A stretch of 64,000 bases of DNA from contig NC_087064.1 of assembly GCF_963678635.1 (NCBI RefSeq), forward strand, positions 63,543,548 to 63,607,547, given 5' to 3'. The notes under the pieces were generated by a model. That model was not told the origin of the DNA, made no database searches, and saw nothing but the letters and a program-made list of their open reading frames with translations. This document shows, one piece after another, positions 10,736 through 20,812 of the stretch. A program made the position numbers and the translations under genes. Source of the DNA: Symsagittifera roscoffensis (Eukaryota; Xenacoelomorpha; Acoela; Convolutidae). Each line of letters begins with the position of its first letter. Position 1 is the first letter of the stretch.

Positions 10736-11596
10736 ATAAAACCATTTTTACCAAAAAACGAGTTTTTGTTTCGCTAGTTGGACTGAGTGGATCTGAAAAA
10801 TTGCATCTTATTTCTGATTGGTTAAAAATTGGTACATTTCAACCAAAATTTGAAAAAATTTTAATTTTTTTCAACATTATCAACCTCTTTATGGACAAAT
10901 GCAAAGAAAAAACCTTAATTTTATCCAAGGAGTTGACTTTGAACTGATTGAAAACCTTCCCAATAATCGAAAAAAATTTCTGTTAATATTTGATGACTCT
11001 TGTAGAGAATTTTCAAATTCTAAGCAGTTTGTAAAATTTGCTACTGCTGGAAGACCCAGGGGACTGAATACAATATATATTAAGGATAACTTGTTTCATC
11101 AAAGCAAATTGAGAAGAGATGTTGAATTACAAAATACACAAATAGTCTTGTTCAAGTCACCGAGAGATGTTTTACAAATCAATACATTATGTCAACAAAT
11201 AGGTCTAGGATCACAAATGAAAGAGTGGTATCAAGATGCAACATCTACTCCTTATGGTCATTTACTCATTGATTTAACTCCAAAAACAGTTGATTCGCTA
11301 AGATATTGCACAACAGTGTTTCAGTTTCATCAAGGTTTTATCTATCAGCAGGAACAGAAAGAAACTTTTTGGATGTTGAGCATACAATACGCCTCTATAC
11401 TCCCAATACTTCAAATATTTTTTCCAAAACTTCAAAAACAATTCATCCTCCATTGTCCAAAAAGTTTCATTCAACTCCTCAGCGAATGTCTAGTAAACTT
11501 GCTACGAGGCGAGCTAAAGGATCTCCGAAAAGTAGACGTAATGAAATATCAAAGAGAAATATCAGAACTCACACGAAGAAGAACTTCACTGCATAA
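10732..11596 (+). pseudogene. Polinton genome-packaging ATPase (FtsK/HerA type), two frameshifts
   Basis: This ATPase would pump element DNA into capsids. Starting at ATG 10732, it reads FVSLVGLSGSEKLHLISDWL, which sits where Walker A belongs but has lost the GK[ST] core. After a shift near 10890, the frame of 10899 gives Walker B KFLLIFDDS and then KFATAGRPRGLNTIYI, typical of this family. A second shift near 11306 restores a basic, Ser/Arg-rich tail ending KKNFTA and TAA at 11594-11596. The size (about 285 residues) suits the family. The damaged Walker A means it could not hydrolyse ATP even without the shifts. Confidence 0.85.
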
Positions 11597-11665
11597 AAGG
11601 AGAACTATTTTAAGCTCGCCAAAAGCCTTACAATTAATATCTGTTATCACTCCTTTTGTCATTAA

Positions 11666-12070
11666 ACGATTGATCAGTTTATACTACTTCCTTACTCAAT
11701 TTATCAATCACAAAGTACACTTCCAAAGAAGCCAAAATTGGAACAAAAGCAAGAAAAAGAGGAGGTTGTACCAAAAGACTTTGATTCAGTTTACAGTGCT
11801 GTAAATGCAAAGTTGAAAACGAGTAACAATAAGCACCTTATTGATTTAATTTTGAATTCTCCTAGAATTAGACTAAGTCAGTTAGAAAAAATCATATTAG
11901 ATAATGGAGACAAAAAAGAATCAATTGTAGACTTTGTGTGTGCACTAAAGCAAAAAAATAGTACCTTTCCCGAGATTTACTTAACCATTTTGGAAGCAAC
12001 TCAAACTCCACAAAAATGCTACAGCGAAAGACAGAGGAACTTAGATCCCTTTCAAACTCTGAAAAGGTAA
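11666..12070 (+). CDS. Uncharacterised conserved-looking Polinton ORF
   Basis: An open frame of up to 134 codons lies between the ATPase and the integrase. It has a Lys/Pro/Glu-rich start (KKPKLEQKQEKEEVVPKDF) and a more globular part (NKHLIDLILNSPRIRLSQLEK, IVDFVCALKQK). There is no ATG at its 5' edge; the start may have been lost. The last codons (DPFQTLKR) overlap the integrase frame by about 55 bases. It is one of the few undisrupted frames in the element, but this copy may still be partly altered near 12010. No domain is recognised. Confidence 0.5.
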   Translation, partial: TIDQFILLPYSIYQSQSTLPKKPKLEQKQEKEEVVPKDFDSVYSAVNAKLKTSNNKHLIDLILNSPRIRLSQLEKIILDNGDKKESIVDFVCALKQKNSTFPEIYLTILEATQTPQKCYSERQRNLDPFQTLKR

Positions 12071-12824
12071 GTCTGAAGAGATTGTATTCTAGTGGTAGAG
12101 CTGCGTACGGTTCTGTGCAAAACTTGAGTAAAGCAAGCGGATTGTCAAAAAAAGTAGAACAATTTTTACAAACCAAGAAATCGTATACAATATTTATCAC
12201 AATATTTATTGGTTGCTGTTGATGTATTCTCGCGATTTGTCAGAGTTCAAACAATAAAAACTAAATATGCCAAAGACACTTTGCAAGCTTTCAAAAAAAT
12301 GATTTCTCGAAAAAACACTCCTGACAAGCTTTGGGTTGATATAGGAACAGAATATGGGGGAAATTTCAAAAACTTTTGCAAGGAAAAAACCATTGAAGGT
12401 TACTCGACAATGAGTGAAACAAAAGCTGCATTTGCAGAGAGCCATTCAATCATTGAAACACATTATTTACTGCTACATAGAAGATCATGGTGAAAAATTC
12501 ATTCACAAGTTGCCGCAATTTGTGCCTACAATGAACTGTCGCATCAATAGATCTTTTGGGAAATCACCTAGAGATGTCCAGAATACTGATTTTCTCTCAA
12601 TTCTGTACAATAAACCTCTGACAAGGTATAAGAAACTAAAATTCAAAGTTGGAGACAGAGTGATAATTTCAAAGAATGATATTCCATTCCGAAAAGGATA
12701 CAAACCACAATTTACAGATGAAATTTTTGAAACTTCGGCAATATCTACTAAAAAGCCTCCTACATACATCATCAAAGATCTCGACAAAGAAAAATTCTGG
12801 GAAAATTTTATGAAAAAAAGCTAA
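12016..12824 (+). pseudogene. Polinton retroviral-like integrase, deleted and frameshifted
   Basis: This DDE integrase would insert the element into the genome. The N-terminal part (12016-12190) reads LKRLYSSGRAAYGSVQNLSK. The core resumes at about 12205 with VAVDVFSRFVRVQTIKTKYA and continues to the second catalytic Asp in WVDIGTEYGG (about 12340). Sequence that should carry the first catalytic Asp is missing between about 12185 and 12205. A shift near 12430 falls at the region of the catalytic Glu. The C-terminal SH3/chromo-like part (FKVGDRVIISKND, PTYIIKDLDKEKF) ends at 12824. It cannot be active. Confidence 0.87.
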
Positions 12825-12884
12825 GAAAGTATTCAGATTAAAGGTAAATCATTTTTTAAACTAAATCTCTATCAATCAGTTGTC

Positions 12885-13707
12885 ATGGATTCTTTTACTA
12901 TTGAGTCAGTTTCCAACGCTTCTTTTAATTTTTATCCGAATAACAGTCCTAATTCTTTTACAAACTTTCTACCCGAACAAATACAATTGAAAGGAGAATG
13001 GGAGGTTGCTATTTCAGAAATATTATACCCTTCTTTGTACCAAAATGTTACTGAAAAGTTTACATTCGTAGATGGCAGAAAAAGTTCTGAGGAGAAAAGA
13101 AAGATTGTACCGATGCATAATGAACCAGTTTTGTATCCAAGTTTTTTTTATATAGTTGTAGCCAAGAACAACGAAATTCGAGAACGTCTAGGTGCTCAAG
13201 CATTTGAATATAACGGAATCTATGTATCAGTAGATAAATTACTCAAAAGGTTGCCGTGCATTTCCCTTAGAGTCAATCAGTGTTTATTATTCAAAATTCT
13301 GACTTGAGTCACAATTTTGGTTGTGATTTAGATCAAAACCAAACAGGTGTTATAATGAAAGGAAAAGGACAAAATTATCCTCAGTATTCTTACGACAGTA
13401 TACGAGTAACTTCCCTAATGATATATAGTGATATTATAGAATATAACATAGTCCGTGATCAAAAACTCCCTTATTGCGTTTTATTCTATTCATCTTCAAA
13501 GTAAAAAGTGCATACATAATTTCTACAGGACAGTACATGAATTATCAGTCTTTCACAACTTTACAGTTTAAAAAATTATTGAAAAACTCTTTCCATAGTA
13601 TCAAGATAGAACTAACAGATAGTACCGGCGAAAAAATGCCTTTTGTGTCCGTCGGAAATACTCGAGTTGTTCTCCTGTTCCACAAGATTCCGAAAAACCA
13701 TTTTTGA
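12885..13707 (+). pseudogene. Polinton minor capsid (penton) candidate, two frameshifts
   Basis: ATG 12885 starts MDSFTIESVSNASFN and continues with FTNFLPEQIQLKGEWEVAIS and EILYPSLYQN, the signature of the conserved Polinton protein assigned as the single-jelly-roll minor capsid or penton protein. Shifts near 13265 and 13490 move the frame; the pieces FIIQNSDLSHNFGCDLDQNQ and IKIELTDSTGEKMPFVSVGN follow, ending with RVVLLFHKIPKNHF and a stop at 13705-13707. The three frames together would give a protein of about 270 residues. It sits just upstream of the basic protein and the major capsid gene, as expected for a structural cluster. The assignment to the penton relies on family knowledge. Confidence 0.75.
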
Positions 13708-13724
13708 TTTAAACTTCATACGAA

Positions 13725-14096
13725 ATGGTTGCTCAAAACTCAGCTGATTTCCCTACTTTTCGAGGACATTCAAGACAATGTGGAAAAGGTTTTGTAGCTC
13801 TCGCACAAACTCTTGGGAGAACTGCAATCCTCTTTATTAAAAATATATAGTCCCAGCTGCGAAAAAAATGGGGCAGATTTGTTTAAAATTGCTGCTCCAG
13901 AGATTGGGCAAGTTGTTAGTGGACTTAAAAAACTCAAAACATTTGCAAAAGACGTGGGAACAAAAACATTTCGGAAACAATTGGGAGGCGGAAAAAGAAA
14001 TACAAGCGTAGAACTGGTAGAACCAGATCCATTTCTCGAAACAGTAGATCGAAAATCAGTCGCTCTCGCAAAGACATTTTCGACAAAATAAAATGA
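13725..14096 (+). pseudogene. Small basic Polinton protein, virion core/minor protein candidate, two frameshifts
   Basis: ATG 13725 reads MVAQNSADFPTFRGHSRQCG then ALAQTLGRTAILFIKNI and stops at a TAG near 13848. The next frame (13813-14091) carries ADLFKIAAPEIGQVV and KDVGTKTFRKQLGGGKR. A third phase then gives an Arg/Ser-rich tail (YKRRTGRTRSISRNSRSKIS) ending at TGA 14094-14096. The glycine/arginine-rich, hydrophobic-helix layout resembles adenovirus-type core or membrane-lytic minor proteins; this is a loose comparison. Its stop overlaps the ATG of the major capsid gene at 14093 (ATGA). Confidence 0.65.
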
Positions 14097-14644
14097 ATGT
14101 AAGCCTAGGTCATTTTCAGTACGGTGCTTTTACAAATTCTTCAGTGGAGATTTTTGATTAAGTCCCAGTTTTGGAAACAATTATGTCATCTTACACACAA
14201 GAAGTATTCCCCAGCACTTCTCTGGATGAAAGCAGTATTGAGTTTGATTTTGAAATGGATCGTAATCTCTACTTGGATATGCGTGATACCCATCTTAGTT
14301 TAAAGCTTCACCTATTCAAGAGAAGATTGTTTGATGCTTTCAAAAAAGGAAAAGCAGAACATAAAGCAAAAGCTGAGGATGAATCAGATGAGGAACCACA
14401 AACTTACTTAACTTATGTAAGCAATCTACTACATTCACTATTCTTCAATTGTGAAGTTTATTTTCACAAAAAAATGGTTCACAATGCGAATGGATTATAT
14501 CGTCATGAAGCACAAAAATCGAACGAATTCAACTCGTCGGCAGTGAGTAATAAAGGAATACTTGCTTGTTACGTATATAGTTTTGAAGAATATCCGGAAG
14601 CTTTTGATATGTATCTGTTCACCGTTCACTCTTCCTGTGTGTAA
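14093..14644 (+). pseudogene. Major capsid protein, N-terminal partial copy 1
   Basis: ATG 14093 starts MNVSLGHFQYGAFTNSSVEI; a TAA at 14159-14161 interrupts it, and the same frame continues VLETIMSSYTQEVFPSTSLD to TAA 14642-14644. It covers about the first 170 residues of the Polinton double-jelly-roll major capsid protein (family widely annotated as F54H12.2-like), including NANGLYRHEAQKSNEFNSSA. The homology stops after FDMYLFT, where an unrelated VHSSCV and a stop follow. It is a partial duplicate: the full-length but broken copy begins 50 bases downstream. Confidence 0.85.
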
Positions 14645-14695
14645 GATGACAAAATGGTTTCCAAAACTGGGACTTTATCGAAAATCTCCAAATGA
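14642..14695 (-). repeat. 54-bp inverted copy of the capsid gene 5' region
   Basis: The reverse complement of this stretch contains GATAAAGTCCCAGTTTTGGA and TCATCTTAC, matching the start of both capsid copies (about 14148-14200 and 14744-14795). It sits exactly between them, giving an inverted piece at the duplication junction. Confidence 0.8.
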
Positions 14696-15993
14696 GTATG
14701 AATCAAAGCAGTCACTTTCGGTACAGAGCTATTAAAAATTCTTTTTGGAGGTTTTTGATAAAGTCCCAGTTTTGGAAACAATTATTTCATCTTACACACA
14801 AGATGTATATTCCAGTACTTCTCTTGATGAAAACAGTATTGAGTTTGATTTTGGGACGGATCATAATCTTTATTTGGATATGCATGATACTCAACTCAGT
14901 TTAAAGCTTCAATATTTCAAAGGAAGATTGATTGATGCATATAAAAAAGAAAAAGCAGAGCATAAAGCAAAATTAGATGATGACTCAGACAAACTTATTT
15001 AACTTATGTCGGCAATCTACTACATTATCTATTCTCCAATTGTGAAAATTATTTTCACAAAATAATGGTTCACAACGCGAATGGATTATATCGTCATGAA
15101 GCACAAATATCGAACGAATTCAACTCGTCAGCAATCAGTAATACAGGAATACTTTCTTGTCATGGATACAGTTTTGAAGATATCCTAATGCATTTGATAT
15201 GCATCCATTCACTGATAGAGCAAATTCCTTAGAAACAAGGATAAGTTTTTCACTCTATGGGAGGCTCGCCATTGATTTGTTTGTTTGCGAAAAGCTTTTG
15301 CTATCAAATACCAATAATCGAATTAAACTTATTCGAGCTAGACCTAATTTTTCCATGCTATCTGATAACCCAAATGTCAGTCTGAATATTGTTGATTGTT
15401 TGCTGTTTACTAGAAGAATTTTAGCTGCTGAACCTAATCATCAATACTTGCAATGGAATCTGGAAAGAGAACCTGCTCAATACAATTACATGGGAACTAT
15501 AGCAAGAACATTTATCATTCCATCTCGTCAAAGCCAATTCATACAAGAAAATATATTTAATAACGCTCCATTAAGAAGAAGAACTGTTGCAATGAATACA
15601 AATTCAGCTGTTGCAGGATCTTTTCATGAAAACCCTTTCAGCTATGAGCAATTTCATTTAGGAGATATTAGAATTATTTGTTTTGGAAAACCAATTGTTT
15701 CATTAGACACAACTTTTCCTTGTCGACCTTATCTTACAACAATGAAAGCAATGCAGTTTAACAAAAATTTCCCAGCGCTTCCTGTGGAAGGTTTTCAAAA
15801 TCACTATATTCTAATTTTTGACTTGATTTCACTACAGGGTGCAGCTGAACAGTTGCATTATTGAGAAGTTAGGGGAAAAAACTTGAAATTAGAAATGTTT
15901 TTCCAATTTCGCTAGGAGCAACTAACGGAAGTGATAGTCTTGGGAGAAAAACTATCAAACATTCAAATTGACAAATTCGGAACAGTCGCTAAT
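14696..15993 (+). pseudogene. Major capsid protein (double jelly roll), full-length copy 2, disrupted
   Basis: This protein would form the icosahedral shell. The frame of 14745 gives FDKVPVLETIISSYTQDVY and YLDMHDTQLSLKLQ; a deletion of about 10 bases near 14990 shifts the frame, relative to copy 1, and another shift lies near 15180. From 15199 a long frame runs HPFTDRANSLETRISFSLYG, SDNPNVSLNIVDCLLFTRR, EPAQYNYMGTIARTFIIPS, to a TGA at 15862; the same phase continues LEMFFQF, another TAG, then EVIVLGEKLSNIQIDKFGTV to about 15993. The length (about 430 residues) fits the Polinton major capsid protein. No single full frame survives. Confidence 0.85.
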
Positions 15994-16222
15994 ATTTTTT
16001 TTTCCTATAAAATATTGTATCTTTTTGGGACTTTTCTTTGTTATTATCTCTGTACTATCTATTTTGTTTTTAGCTCCAGAAAACATAGAGAAGGAATGCT
16101 ACTTAGTTGAAAACCCGAGACACTTCTTCAACCTAGACTGTAAAAAAGTGTTCAATAAACTTTGCCCACTACATAAGGCTTGTGTATGGGACTTTGTTGA
16201 TTCAATTCCTAAATGGGTGTAA
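15968..16222 (+). CDS. Small Cys-rich Polinton membrane protein, uncharacterised
   Basis: An undisrupted frame ends at TAA 16220-16222. It has one strong hydrophobic segment (FLGLFFVIISVLSILFLAP) followed by a polar part with cysteines at ECYLVENPRHF, LDCKKVFNKLCPLHKACVWD. The layout is a type of single-span membrane protein with an outside disulfide-bonded domain. There is no convincing ATG; the frame opens in the T-rich run near 15990 or at TTG 15968. It lies between the capsid and protease genes. The function is unknown. Confidence 0.5.
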   Translation: MTNSEQSLIFFFPIKYCIFLGLFFVIISVLSILFLAPENIEKECYLVENPRHFFNLDCKKVFNKLCPLHKACVWDFVDSIPKWV

Positions 16223-16310
16223 GTCCTTATTCTTTTTTTTTGATTCTAAAGTACACTATCAAACTATCATTTTTTTTTAAAGTTGTAAATCAGCCTACAA
16301 TTGCAAAGAT

Positions 16311-16706
16311 GGATAATTTTCACTTTTGCAAATTATTGAAAAAATTCCAGAGCTGAGGTTCAAGTACATGAGATCATACCCTTCTGATACAGTACCTCAA
16401 CAAACAAAATACTCTTTTGCAATTTTTAACTCAGCCCCAAGCAAAAATAGAGGAGAACACTGGATCATGATTGCTCGACGAAATAAAAGCTACTATTTTG
16501 CTGATTCTTTGGGAAGAAAGAGATCAACGTACCCCTTTTTGACAAAAAAATATCGACAAATGGTTCCTCGAAAGCTACAAAAGACTGAAAAATTGTGCGG
16601 ATTCGACGCAATGTATTCAGCATTTCTTCTTTTTAAATTCTTCCAGAAGAACTTGAATAATGTTCATGATGTGCATGTTTTGAATTTTATAAGTAATTAT
16701 TTGTAA
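16311..16706 (+). pseudogene. Polinton adenain-like cysteine protease, N-terminal frameshift
   Basis: This protease would mature the virion proteins. An ATG at 16311 starts MDNFHFCKLLKKFQS and stops; one base away the frame of 16326 runs unbroken to TAA 16704-16706. It has the family's catalytic layout: His in GEHWIMIARR, acidic residue in YYFADSLGRK, Gln in RKLQKTEK, and Cys in KLCGFDAMYS. The length (about 125-130 residues) is short but normal for Polintons. Apart from the shift near 16345 the catalytic set looks whole, so this is one of the best-preserved genes. Confidence 0.82.
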
Positions 16707-16754
16707 AAGTGCAATTTTTTTCTATTGTTAGTGTAAATTTTTGCACTAATTTTT

Positions 16755-16932
16755 CTATACGATGTAGTGAATTATTTGTGTTTTTTTATAAAATTGTGAT
16801 AAATTTCAAATACGATGCAGTGTTTTATATATTTTCTTTGTAATTTAATTTTTTTCTCTCAAAAATTCAACTTTTTTTGAAGTTTTAGAAGGTTTCAGCA
16901 TTGTTTCAATTAGATAGAAAGTAAGATTATCT
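16755..16932 (-). repeat. Polinton right terminal inverted repeat
   Basis: Inverted match to 788-965. Its outer end read inward on the minus strand is AGATAATCTTA. The next bases outside (AATAAA) do not match the six bases outside the left end. Confidence 0.88.
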
Positions 16933-19900
16933 AATAAATTAGGTCGACTTATAGCTAATCTTATCGTGTTTTGAAGTTTTTATGAAAATTTTTCAATTTT
17001 TCCGATAAAAAATCCAAGTTTTTACCCAAAAACTCTTACCATTGACTTACCATGTATCAAAAAATTAATTAGAGTCCTTCATTACAGAACCTACACGTCA
17101 CTAACTTTTGATATTTACAAATTAGTTAACACGCGCCAACATTTTGGCAAAAAAACTGGACATTTCCACTCAAAAATCAAAAAAAAATTACGTTTTTCTT
17201 ACCATCACACAAACCATAAAAGCTTACCATTGGTATTCCCTATCTTAAGACATTGTAAACTCTATACCCAATCCTAATACATAGCATGGAAGACCGGAAA
17301 TCTATAACGTATCTTAATACATGGGGTCTTCCATGCACGCATTCCTCAATTTCATTCTTTGGAAAGTTTACTGTAGTTTCTGCTATGTGGTATCTGCTGT
17401 AACGAGGGTTGATCAGGAGAAATAATGTCCGATTTGGCATCATGAACTGGGCTCTGGAATTCAATGGTCCTTGCGTTAGCCGGGATCACTCTGATAGGGC
17501 AATCTTACGGAGGAGAGATTTCTAGGCTGCTGTTGCCGGATCCTTCGAAAATCTTACGTTTTAAGTTTTTAGGCTAAAGTCTGCTCAACGATGCGGTGTT
17601 TTTTTGTCGGGAAATGAAATATATAGTCTATGATAGATCGCTCCCTAACCAAATCCCAACAAAAGAATCCGCCAATTATTCAACCTCAATCAATGAGGTC
17701 GGAAGTATCCGAGGGAAGGTTCATTGATTTCTAACCTAAATTCTAAGCAGAAACACCTGTGGTTGGTGTTGTTTTCTTAGCGCAAGGAGGTTAAGTTTTG
17801 AATGTTTTTCTAGAAATTGAATGCCCTTGATCGAGTTTTATCCGAGGCTACCAGTTTTTTTTCTCGGGCCAGGTCCCTACATTGGGCCAATTCTACACAT
17901 TTTTGGGCCAGGTCCCTACGTTTTCTCGATTGTCGTTGTTTTATTTTGGCACTCATTTCAACAATTTTGCAGTTATTAAAGGAATTGTTTCCTTTAAAGG
18001 TCTTAATTTGAGCTGATTCCTGGATGTAGACGGTTTCGTAGACAAGGTGTAGTCCGACTCGAGTCCTTTTTCAGCCGAGACTGGTTTTTCCTGGGTAAGA
18101 CTGAGCTCTTGTACCCGTCCTCAATCCGACCATTCCAGTAGAAGATCTCATCACTCTCAAGATATATTTCCCCTTGTCTAAAAATCTATTCTAAAATTTC
18201 TTAGATTAGAGTTGTTTCCAAATGGATTTTGGTTTTTTAAACAAAAACTGAGAAACCAAGCAATTCATTTTTGAATGATAGGACGAGAGTAAATTCTAAA
18301 AACAGCGTCTTTTAGTACAGAGGCTCGTGAGCCATTGCTAAAGTTTGAGCTCTAACAGTATGTTCAAAATTTAACGAATATTAATGTTTTGTTAAAAGAA
18401 TCACAGTTTATTTCAAAAACTGTGAGTTAGAACCGATGTGATTAACTCATAGAGTAATTTCGGATAGGGTACACCGTCTGCTCGTCAGGCTATCTTATTT
18501 TCGGCCGGATAGATTCGTGCAACTTCTTAGTCTAATAGCGATCCTAATCTTACTCTTATACTTTCTAGTCTCAGGGTGTTTAACTAGTCTCTGCTAGGCT
18601 CAATAGATCTAGGGTATACTGGTTTCTTGCGGCTGCTGAAGTTCTCTTGGAGAGGCAACTAATTTCTAAGTTAAATTCAAATCTCTCTGGTGCTGAAATT
18701 ACAAGTAATTTCAGCATTTACAAATAAGTGAGTTGTTAGTTAGATGGATTATGATTGGTTAATATTAAATACTTTACAGTGGTAAAATATCCAATTTATC
18801 CAATCATAAAATGTAGTTTAGATCAGGTTCCAACTGGGTAAAACAAAATGTGATCCGCGAAAATCGAGTCAATTTCTTGACATTTCTTGTGAGTTTATTT
18901 ACTAAGGTTATTACCAATGTTAAGACTAAGGTTACTGAGATTAGATAGTAAATTATGACTAATTTCTGATCAAAACACAATGAACTGTCGGATTCCTGAA
19001 GGTATCATTCGAATTACTTTAAAAAAGAGACAATTTAGAGTTTATCATCTCTACTGTGTTTTAGAGCGTTTTATCTATGGTACACAACATGGGCTCTTCT
19101 TTTGATAAAAGGCAAAAGTTTTTAGGTTAATCAGGGGTTTTAAATCCAAAAACCTTTCAGGTATCTTCAAATTTCGCGGTGTTTGATTAGCAATTTCTCG
19201 TCTTCTGATAAAAGGGGGAGTTCGATGAGAACTTGGATACCGGAAGTTGACGGTAATTACAATTTGGCTGTTTAGCTTATGTACATGTTAACATTTTGCT
19301 GATCCAAAGGACACTATATTAGTTTACAAGCAAAAATGAACGAATTGTTCAATTAAAACTTAAGCTTTTGAAGGGACAAAGTTAAATATACCCGAAGCAA
19401 TAAATTTGGAAAAACAAATTCAGCAAGTTTTGTTTAAATTGCAAAAAAGAAGTGACGAGTTGAGAAAGTTAAAGTTCGGAGCTTTTAAGTGATTATGAAA
19501 TCTTGTGTAACCGTAAATTTCGAATTTAGTACCAATCACGTTTGATTATTTTGCCTTAGTGATTTTTTAAACTGTTGCTATCAAAAATTCAACGACTTAG
19601 TCGGATAAGAATACGGATATTCCAAAAAGACTTCTTAAAACATGAAAGTGAACCCCATATCTTTTCTGGCCTTATGTTATAACGCAAAATTAAAGAGCAA
19701 ATAAGCTACCGACGCATCTTGTTAGTCTACTAAGATAGATTTTGTTTATATGATTTGTTTGGAAGAGCTAAGAATAGAGCTTTGTTTTCAGTATTATATT
19801 AAATTTGGAACTTTGAAAACTTTTTTTTTTGCAATTTTCCATTGTCCAAAGAACGCTTTAAGCTTCTGATTGTTGCACCGAAAATTTTGCACCGGTTATA

Positions 19901-20130
19901 GTTAAAAGCTTACAACGAAAGAAGTTTTCAATTTTTTCGTGGAGTCGTTCGAGGGTTGAGTCAAATCCGTTACGATATGCGAATAATTTAACAAAAATTT
20001 TGAATTTTACCTTGAAATGTTTGTTTTTGCTTAAGTTGATAGTTTTTCGCTTAGTCTTCTCGAACGTTTCCGTGTGACTCTCGGTTTTTTGGAAATCTGT
20101 ATTTTTTGTTTAGCAAAGCGCTTAAGAGAC
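16933..20130. other. Decayed sequence right of the Polinton; probably the 3' part of the Gypsy-like remnant
   Basis: No gene can be supported. The stretch is less AT-rich than its neighbours from about 17250 to 18700. It holds a stem-loop with perfect 12-base arms at 17284-17295 and 17325-17336 (GCATGGAAGACC) and a palindrome GCTGAAATTA/TAATTTCAGC at 18691-18714. A minus-strand frame of 74 codons (17464-17240) is unassigned. Because the reverse transcriptase at 20.1-20.8 kb is on the minus strand, integrase and a 3' LTR would be expected here, but I could not find an integrase motif or an LTR pair. Confidence 0.4.
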
Positions 20131-20139
20131 TCCTCAAAA

Positions 20140-20812
20140 GGACTCCCCAAAAAGGAAGAATGATCTCAATTCTTTGAGATTTTTTAGGCTAAAAACTTTT
20201 TGTATACTTGAGTTTTACCAACCAAAGGAGAAATGCTTGATTTTGTTATTTTGAATTCAAGCCACTTTTTTTGGAAGTTAAAACAGTTGCGCCATTTCAT
20301 GGTGAAATTGTAATTGTAAGAAATTCTGTAAAAAAATTTTAAGCTGTGTCTTTGTGTTCTAAAAGCTTCCTTCGGATGTTATTAGCATGTCCTCGAAATA
20401 AAAGTGAGTAAAAAGAATTTTCGCAATAATTGAGTCCAAGTTATTTTGAATTTCGTTTCGCATATCGCCCTGTCCGTAAAATCCGGTTAACAATTGATAG
20501 GTCCCGGTGGTATCACCAACTAGTATGCTAAAAGTGCCTTGAATGTTGGTAAAATAGCTAGTGAGAGTTGGCTGTAAGCCTTTTGTTAGGTCGGGGTTAT
20601 GTTACAAAAGTTTCCAGTAGAATCATTTGAAACTTCAGAGAAACATCCTCTCATACTTCGTGTATGGCTGGTTTTTGACGTTTTGCTTGTTGATTTGTTT
20701 ATTGATTTGTTTTGAGTCTATAGCCATTTTGATAGACTTATTCTTTTTACAGGCCGCGACTATCGGGCTGATTAGTCTGTCTTTGTCACAATTTTAAACC
20801 TTTCTGATTGGA
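20140..20812 (-). pseudogene. Ty3/Gypsy-like reverse transcriptase remnant
   Basis: Minus-strand translation in shifting frames gives ordered pieces of a retroviral-type reverse transcriptase. From high to low coordinates: DKDRLISPIVAACKKNKSIK (about 20805-20740), TGTYQLLTGFYGQGDMRNE (about 20510-20450), HFYFEDMLITSE at the position of the YxDD box (about 20410-20375, first catalytic Asp replaced by Glu), and ISPLVGKTQVYKKF then KNLKELRSFF (about 20240-20160). This order and wording match Ty3/Gypsy pol. Many stops and shifts show it is old. The LTRs were not found. Confidence 0.7.

Larger units (their letters stand above)
788..16932. mobile_element. Polinton/Maverick virus-like DNA transposon, complete but inactive
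   Basis: A 16.1-kb element bounded by inverted repeats beginning AGATAATCTTA at both ends; the AG start and the length fit the Polinton family. It carries the diagnostic set: protein-primed PolB, FtsK/HerA-type packaging ATPase, retroviral-like integrase, adenain-like protease, double-jelly-roll major capsid protein and a minor capsid candidate. In this family the integrase inserts linear DNA with 6-bp target duplications; here the flanks are TGTCAC on the left and AATAAA on the right and do not match, so one flank was rearranged after insertion. Nearly every gene carries stops or frameshifts, so this is a fossil copy. Confidence 0.92.

Noticed and set aside
782-16938. Target-site duplication for the Polinton
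   Set aside because: The six bases outside the two ends are TGTCAC and AATAAA; they do not match, so I claim no duplication.
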